This document shows, piece by piece, positions 52,300 to 56,043 of a DNA stretch of 56,043 bases. The number at the start of each line of letters is the position of its first letter. Within the stretch, counting starts at the first letter, position 1. A program made the translations under genes and the position numbers. The notes beneath the pieces are model-generated. The model searched no databases, had not been told where the DNA came from, and saw only the letters and a list, made by a program, of their open reading frames with translations. This DNA comes from Enterobacteriaceae bacterium (GTDB lineage: Bacteria; Pseudomonadota; Gammaproteobacteria; Enterobacterales; Enterobacteriaceae), in NCBI GenBank assembly GCA_031253755.1, contig JAIRVT010000012.1, positions 1-56,043 on the forward strand, read 5' to 3'.

Positions 52300-52803
52300 A
52301 TGTTAATCAGGGTTGAAATTCCGGTTGATGCGATGGGAATTGATCGTTTACTACGAGAATCCTTTGCGACATCAGCCGAAGCTGAATTAGTTCAAAAATT
52401 GCGCGAAGATGGCCTGTTGACACTGGGTATTGTTGCAACTGATGATGAAGGTCACGTGATTGGCTATATTGGTTTCACACCTGTTGATGTTAACGGTCAT
52501 GATCATAACTGGGTTGGATTGGCACCGTTAGTGGTGGCGCAGCCATACCGTTGTCAGGGAATTGGTGAAAAGCTGGTGTATGAAGGGTTAGATAGCCTCA
52601 ATGAATTCGGCTATGGTGCGGTTGTCGTGCTCGGCGAGCCTGAATATTATCGACGCTTTGGTTTCAGGCTGGCGACAGAGTATCAGCTTCGCTGCCAATG
52701 GCCTGAACGCGAAAAATGCTTTCAGGTTTATACACTGGCAGACGTTGCTCTGGAGAATTGCCGTGGTTTAGTCACCTACCCCAGCCATTTTGATCACATG
52801 TAA
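52300..52803 (+). CDS. yhbS: GNAT-family acetyltransferase YhbS
   Basis: A 167-residue putative N-acetyltransferase close to E. coli YhbS (MLIRVEIPVDAMGIDRLLRE, EDGLLTLGIVATDDEGHVIG, GLDSLNEFGYGAVVVLGEPE). The acetyl-CoA-binding motif is QPYRCQGIGEKLV. Substrate unknown. The stop codon lies within a 17-bp tandem duplication. It is the first gene of a conserved yhbS-yhbQ-yhbP cluster. Confidence 0.94.
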   Translation: MLIRVEIPVDAMGIDRLLRESFATSAEAELVQKLREDGLLTLGIVATDDEGHVIGYIGFTPVDVNGHDHNWVGLAPLVVAQPYRCQGIGEKLVYEGLDSLNEFGYGAVVVLGEPEYYRRFGFRLATEYQLRCQWPEREKCFQVYTLADVALENCRGLVTYPSHFDHM

Positions 52804-52821
52804 CTTTTGATCACATGTAAC
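52788..52821. repeat. 17-bp tandem duplication over the yhbS stop codon
   Basis: TTTTGATCACATGTAAC occurs twice, head to tail, and the first copy contains the yhbS TAA stop (52801-52803). Confidence 0.9.
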
Positions 52822-52831
52822 TGAAGTTGTG

Positions 52832-53158
52832 TCAGGGATTTTCGATAAACTTCACGTTGCCTGACAAATAACTTTCTATGCAGACAGGCTGGGTCGTTAC
52901 CAGCCTTTCTTTTTTTTGCTTATTGAGTTGTTTCACCCGATATTCCAATTTTAATGCCGTGCTTTTATCCCGCACTGAGCAGTGATAAACCAGCGTCAGC
53001 GGCGCTTTTCCTTTCAAAGCCTTCGCGCCTTTTCCTGCACGATGTTGCATCAGACGACGGGAAACATCTGTGGTAATTCCGGTATACAAAGCACCGTTTC
53101 GGGTTTTGATCAGATAAAGATACCAGTCAGATTTGTTAACAAATTTGTTAATATTCAT
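52832..53158 (-). CDS. yhbQ: GIY-YIG nuclease-domain protein YhbQ
   Basis: A 108-residue protein with a single GIY-YIG domain: [40 protein letters not shown] and [17 protein letters not shown]. It carries the catalytic Tyr (YLYLI), Arg (SRRLMQH) and Glu (KLEYRVK). It corresponds to YhbQ, a DNA-repair-linked nuclease of unproven function. Convergent with yhbS, as in E. coli. Confidence 0.95.
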   Translation of the reverse strand: MNINKFVNKSDWYLYLIKTRNGALYTGITTDVSRRLMQHRAGKGAKALKGKAPLTLVYHCSVRDKSTALKLEYRVKQLNKQKKERLVTTQPVCIESYLSGNVKFIENP

Positions 53159-53367
53159 TTTTTTTATTTGTTTTAGCCTGTTAAGACTTTAGTAGAATAA
53201 CTCACTACCTGATTATCATCTTAGCCGTTGCGATTCGCCTTTGATAACTTGATGAATTATCTATTTAATATAAGTTAAGTTGCGGTGAGATATTATATTT
53301 TTTGTTCAAATTACTTGAAAAATTATAGCAAGAATTGTTAATTTCCATTTTTTTAATGAGCGTATAA

Positions 53368-53383
53368 CTTGATCCACGTCACA
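53368..53383 (+). promoter_or_regulatory. Candidate CRP site upstream of the DUF1471 gene
   Basis: CTTGA-TCCACG-TCACA has a perfect right half-site and shares TGATCCACGTCACA with the site upstream of mdh. It lies 53 bp before the start codon, a usual distance for activation or for FNR/ArcA-type overlap. Confidence 0.45.
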
Positions 53384-53435
53384 TATAGTGACCCTCAATA
53401 TTGAGAAGTAAACAAAAGATACAAAGGATCTAGAA

Positions 53436-53687
53436 ATGAGAAATACAAAGTTTGTTGTTGCCGCCCTGATGCTAAGTGCTGTTTCATTTGCTTCTTCCGC
53501 TGCAACAGAAGTCAAACAACCTAAGGGAGAAAAAATGGGTATCGTTTCAGTCACTGGTGCCGATACACTGGACGGTCTGACAGAACAATTATCTAAAAAA
53601 GCAGATAAAGCAGGTGCTACCTATTTCCGCATTGTTTCAGCCGCAGGTCAAAACACTCTTCACGGTTCCGCTGAAATCTATAAATAA
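53436..53687 (+). CDS. Small periplasmic DUF1471 (YhcN/BhsA family) protein
   Basis: An 83-residue exported protein: signal peptide to about residue 23 (ASSAATEV), then the DUF1471 core KMGIVSVTGADTLDGLTEQL, SKKADKAGATYFRIVSAAGQ and NTLHGSAEIYK. Family members (YhcN, BhsA, McbA, YdgH) are small stress-induced periplasmic proteins linked to acid, peroxide and biofilm responses. It resembles YhcN most. Confidence 0.93.
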   Translation: MRNTKFVVAALMLSAVSFASSAATEVKQPKGEKMGIVSVTGADTLDGLTEQLSKKADKAGATYFRIVSAAGQNTLHGSAEIYK

Positions 53688-53728
53688 AATATTATAATAA
53701 TGATATCAATAGGTAATCCGGTCTAAAC

Positions 53729-53759
53729 CTTGTACGCTTAGTCAATCTTGTACGCTTAG
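53729..53759. repeat. 13-bp direct repeat with 18-bp spacing
   Basis: CTTGTACGCTTAG occurs at 53729-53741 and 53747-53759, i.e. as a duplicated 18-bp unit, between the DUF1471 gene and yhbP. Confidence 0.75.
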
Positions 53760-53767
53760 ACGTGTAT

Positions 53768-53801
53768 CAGAACACGTAACGAGGAAACTCCCTGCGTGTT
53801 C
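53768..53801. other. Hairpin in the DUF1471-yhbP spacer
   Basis: CAGAACACG and CGTGTTCTG, a perfect 9-bp inverted repeat with a loop of about 16 bases that contains a GAGGAAACTCCC sub-hairpin. No T run follows, so it may be a regulatory or processing structure. Confidence 0.5.
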
Positions 53802-53874
53802 TGACATAGACGGCTTGTGATCATATGTGCTATTTATCTCCTTATAATCAACAGATATAACGGCACAAAATGGC

Positions 53875-54363
53875 ATGACAGCAAATAACCCTCACTCAAC
53901 GATTTGCCAGTATCTCTCCACACAACACGTCTTCACCCTTTGCACTGCTTCAGTCATTCATTCTTCCGCAATCCACTCTTCAGCCGCTGATTCAGCAAAT
54001 AATAGTGAAAATCAGGATCTCTGGTGCGCAAGCTGCTTCTATGTTTTCGACATCGATAAAATGGCACTTTGGTTTATGACTGAGCCGGAAACCCGTCACG
54101 GTAAAATGATGCAGGAAAACCGAACCGTTGCAGGGACGATTGCCGGGCAGGTTCATGACATTTCCCAGATCAAAGGCATTCAGTTTCGTGGTGAAGTTGT
54201 CCGGCTAACCGGTGACGATGAAACGGTCGCCAGAGCATGTTACTGCCAGCATTTTCCCATTGCGATAACCGCAAAATCACCAATCTGGCAATTAAACCTG
54301 AATGAAATCAAAATGGTGGATAACACGCTTGGCTTTGGCACCAAATTGCACTGGCAGCGTTAA
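53875..54363 (+). CDS. yhbP: YhbP-family protein (UPF0306)
   Basis: A 162-residue protein like E. coli YhbP, a pyridoxamine-phosphate-oxidase-like split-barrel fold of unknown function. Matching parts are ICQYLSTQHVFTLCT, DLWCASCFYVFDI, TEPETRHGKMMQ, AGTIAGQVHDISQIKGIQFR and DNTLGFGTKLHW. Compared with E. coli it has a ~17-residue insertion near the start (VIHSSAIHSSAADSANNSEN) that contains an internal IHSSA duplication. Confidence 0.9.
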   Translation: MTANNPHSTICQYLSTQHVFTLCTASVIHSSAIHSSAADSANNSENQDLWCASCFYVFDIDKMALWFMTEPETRHGKMMQENRTVAGTIAGQVHDISQIKGIQFRGEVVRLTGDDETVARACYCQHFPIAITAKSPIWQLNLNEIKMVDNTLGFGTKLHWQR

Positions 54364-54392
54364 TACTTGTGCTGAATCTTAATGAGGGAATA

Positions 54393-54433
54393 TCAACCCT
54401 GATAATTATTGATAGAACAATTATCAGAGTTGA
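54393..54433. terminator. Long inverted repeat between yhbP and ridA
   Basis: TCAAC-CTGATAATT pairs with AATTATCAG-GTTGA, 14 bp with one or two unpaired bases and a loop of about 11. It lies between the convergent genes yhbP and ridA and could end both transcripts, though the T run is poor. Confidence 0.5.
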
Positions 54434-54463
54434 TGGTGCTAACTGCTGATTACGTGCCATTCG

Positions 54464-54519
54464 TTACAAGCAGTTATTTACAAGCAGTTAGTTACAAACA
54501 ATACCTTACAAGCAATCAG
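54464..54519. repeat. 14-bp tandem array, four units, reaching into the end of ridA
   Basis: Units TTACAAGCAGTTAT, TTACAAGCAGTTAG, TTACAAACAATACC and TTACAAGCAATCAG are exactly contiguous. The last unit contains the ridA stop codon (complement of 54516-54518). Confidence 0.85.
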
Positions 54520-54902
54520 CCACGAACAGCGATAGCTTCGATTTCGATTTTCACATCTTTTGGCAAACGGGCAACTTCCACACATGAACGCGCCGGAAAT
54601 GGTGCATTGTGCTCGGTAAAGAAGGCTTCATACGCCGCATTCACCACAGCGAAATCATTCAGGTCTTTCACAAATACCGTGGTTTTCACAATATTTGCGA
54701 CTTTCAGACCAGATTGCTCAATAATCGCTCTGACATTTTCCAGTGACTGACGGGTTTGTGCCGCAATATCTTCAGAAACCGCACCGGTTTTTGGATCGAC
54801 CGGGATCTGACCGGAAGTGATAACCATACTGCCCAGATCAACGCCCTGAACATAAGGGCCAATTGCAGCAGGTGCATTTTCGGTATGGATGGAACGTGAC
54901 AT
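54516..54902 (-). CDS. ridA: 2-iminobutanoate/2-iminopropanoate deaminase RidA
   Basis: A 128-residue enzyme removing reactive enamine/imine intermediates from PLP enzymes. Start MSRSIHTENAPAAIGPYVQG behind AGGAG; the longer frame overlaps pyrI antisense-free sequence and is not used. It has GQIPVDPKTG, the catalytic arginine in PARSCVEVARLP, and EIEAIAV at the end. It follows pyrI, as in the E. coli pyrBI-ridA region. Confidence 0.97.
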   Translation of the reverse strand: MSRSIHTENAPAAIGPYVQGVDLGSMVITSGQIPVDPKTGAVSEDIAAQTRQSLENVRAIIEQSGLKVANIVKTTVFVKDLNDFAVVNAAYEAFFTEHNAPFPARSCVEVARLPKDVKIEIEAIAVRG

Positions 54903-54945
54903 TCGAAACTCCTGTTTAACGTCGGTATAAAAAATTTTATGGAGA

Positions 54946-55437
54946 TTAATCGTTACTGAGAACGGCCTGACGATCAAACTCTTTTTCACAGTATTTGCAA
55001 CGGACGATGACATCGTTAGCCATTTCCATCACACGAAAACTGCTTTCTACCGGTTCATTATGGCTGATGCAGTTACTGTTCGGGCAGACAAAAACACTGT
55101 CAATTTGCTCTGGCAGATTAATGGGCAGCTTTTTCACCACGATGTAATTTTCAATATTATTTACCGTTGCATGAGGCGCATAGATCGCGAGCTGGTTGGC
55201 CTGTTGCGCCGTCAGGAAGGTATTTTCAATTTTGATCAGGTCTTTTTTGCCCAATTGTTCGGAGGGCAGATTCAGACCAATCGTAATTCGCTGATCCGTT
55301 TTTGTCAGTTTGAAGAGTGAGAGTAACTTAAAGCCGACATGCGCCGGAATATGGTCGATAACCGTGCCACATTTAATGGCTTCGACTTGTAATTGATGGT
55401 CTTGTAATGAATTTTGTAGAGAATCGTCTTGAGTCAT
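54946..55437 (-). CDS. pyrI: Aspartate carbamoyltransferase regulatory subunit PyrI
   Basis: The 163-residue regulatory chain that binds CTP and UTP and controls ATCase (E. coli 153). Allosteric domain: [20 protein letters not shown] and [20 protein letters not shown]. Zinc site cysteines are in CPNSNC and CKYCEKEF. The first ten residues ([10 protein letters not shown]) are extra. The RBS is unclear; GGAGGAGG lies 26 bases upstream. No pyrB-like sequence precedes it, although pyrB normally does. Confidence 0.96.
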   Translation of the reverse strand: MTQDDSLQNSLQDHQLQVEAIKCGTVIDHIPAHVGFKLLSLFKLTKTDQRITIGLNLPSEQLGKKDLIKIENTFLTAQQANQLAIYAPHATVNNIENYIVVKKLPINLPEQIDSVFVCPNSNCISHNEPVESSFRVMEMANDVIVRCKYCEKEFDRQAVLSND

Positions 55438-55502
55438 GATGTGTGTAAATACCGTTTGGTATTCCTCCTCCAGAGATTAGGGAACTCGCCTATTCTGTCA
55501 TA

Positions 55503-55623
55503 TGTTCCCTATAGATTTCGAGTTGTATTGCAGCGACGAGGAAACACCTGAACACAGGTAACTATGCGACTGAGATGAACGATCTCAATCAACAAAAAGG
55601 CAACTTGAAAAATAACGAATATA
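55503..55623 (+). repeat. ERIC element upstream of pyrI
   Basis: TGTTCCCTATAGATTTCGAG, TTGTATTGCAGCGACGAGG, AACTATGCGACTGAGATGAA, CAACAAAAAGGCAACTTGAA and AATAACGAATAT: recognisable ERIC ends with a drifted core. Confidence 0.8.
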
Positions 55624-55794
55624 AAATTATTCTTTGGACCGCTCGGAATAATAATTACAATGCTATTGTTACGACTTATCAAAAAATTAAACAGTTAGAA
55701 AAGAAATTTAATTTAATTTATCTTTTTTATTTAAAAGTAAATAACCAAACTCATCACGATGATACATATTATCATTCCTTTTCTTTATTATTCG

Positions 55795-55877
55795 ATACCC
55801 ATCTAACATCAAAATGGGTTTTTATATTTCCCCGTTGTGTGAGAGATATAAGATGTATTTTGAAAGGCGATGAATAT
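55795..55877 (+). repeat. Short interspersed repeat, second family (copy 3)
   Basis: ATACCCATCTAACATCAAAA through TTTCCCCGTTGTGTGAGAGA to AAGATGTATTTTGAAAGGCG and ATGAATAT aligns with the copy at 13479-13581 at both ends and with the right half of the copy near 8900. Confidence 0.65.
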
Positions 55878-56043
55878 ATCGAATAAATCTTATTCATTAT
55901 CGCTCTTATTTTAATCAATTTAACCGCCCTATCTGCTGCTGAAAACGTCAAATTATAGCATCAATCGATAATAATTCGGTTTTTTCGTTGTATAGGATCG
56001 GGATAAGTATCACAATAAATCACGTTCGGCGTTCCTGATTCAT

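Larger units (their letters stand above)
55438..56043. other. Region upstream of pyrI to the right edge
   Basis: Contains an ERIC copy (55503-55623) and a second-family repeat (55795-55877). A 103-codon frame (55575-55886) starts inside the first repeat and ends in the second, so it is not a gene. On the minus strand an extended -10 (TGCTATAAT, about 55952-55960) could be a promoter pointing at pyrI. No pyrB, pyrL-type leader or attenuator was found. Confidence 0.6.

Noticed and set aside
47900..52300. Search for an ABC ATPase belonging to the two permeases
   Set aside because: No frame with Walker A and LSGGQ motifs in this interval on either strand.
55575..55886. 103-codon frame near the right edge
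   Set aside because: It starts inside an ERIC element and ends inside a second interspersed repeat; middle is AT-rich low-complexity sequence.

Overview
The window looks like chromosomal DNA of an insect- or nematode-associated member of the Morganellaceae, most likely Xenorhabdus and less likely Photorhabdus. Housekeeping proteins closely resemble their E. coli counterparts. The E. coli-type blocks mdh / sfsB-ispB-rplU-rpmA-obgE-dacB-greA-yhbY-rlmE-ftsH-folP-glmM-secG-leuU-metY-rimP-nusA-infB-rbfA-truB-rpsO-pnp-nlpI-yrbN-deaD and yhbS-yhbQ-yhbP are kept, while the sequence between blocks is AT-rich, full of ERIC-type repeats and carries accessory genes. Genus is inferred from gene order, repeats and protein resemblance only.

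Layout. 1-3.2 kb: the right end of an IS200/IS605-type tnpB element, then rapA. 3.5-8.3 kb (minus strand): an MBOAT / SGNH / SGNH-lipoprotein operon that looks like a peptidoglycan O-acetylation and de-O-acetylation set (PatA-PatB-Ape1), preceded by the glucosaminidase-like gene bax. 9-12.4 kb: a small secreted DUF3761 protein, then telA with a multi-span partner whose tail resembles XpaC. 12.4-16.6 kb: potABCD. 17.3-19.7 kb: mdh, then a Ner-like regulator (sfsB) divergent from two tandem proteins with the DNA-binding domain of Mu repressor and transposase. 19.8-44.6 kb: translation, RNA-turnover and envelope housekeeping genes, interrupted only by an IS1 fragment. 44.7-52.2 kb: a ParE toxin remnant, an intimin/invasin-type inverse autotransporter, and an HlyD-like adaptor with two ABC-2 permeases but no ATPase. 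52.3-55.4 kb: yhbS, yhbQ, a DUF1471 protein, yhbP, ridA and pyrI without an adjacent pyrB.

How the genes work together. Several groups remodel the envelope: PatA/PatB/Ape1 and Bax act on peptidoglycan, and DacB and NlpI sit in the same pathway (NlpI as a scaffold and protease adaptor). GlmM makes a precursor of the wall, IspB the quinone side chain, and FtsH/SecG handle membrane proteins. The rimP-nusA-infB-rbfA-truB-rpsO-pnp-deaD series couples transcription, ribosome assembly, RNA modification and RNA decay. The strongest non-coding themes are two families of short interspersed repeats (full-length ERIC copies plus a second ~80-110 bp family) and a recurrent pattern of 13-18 bp tandem arrays at gene ends, some overlapping stop codons (folP, ridA, yhbS).
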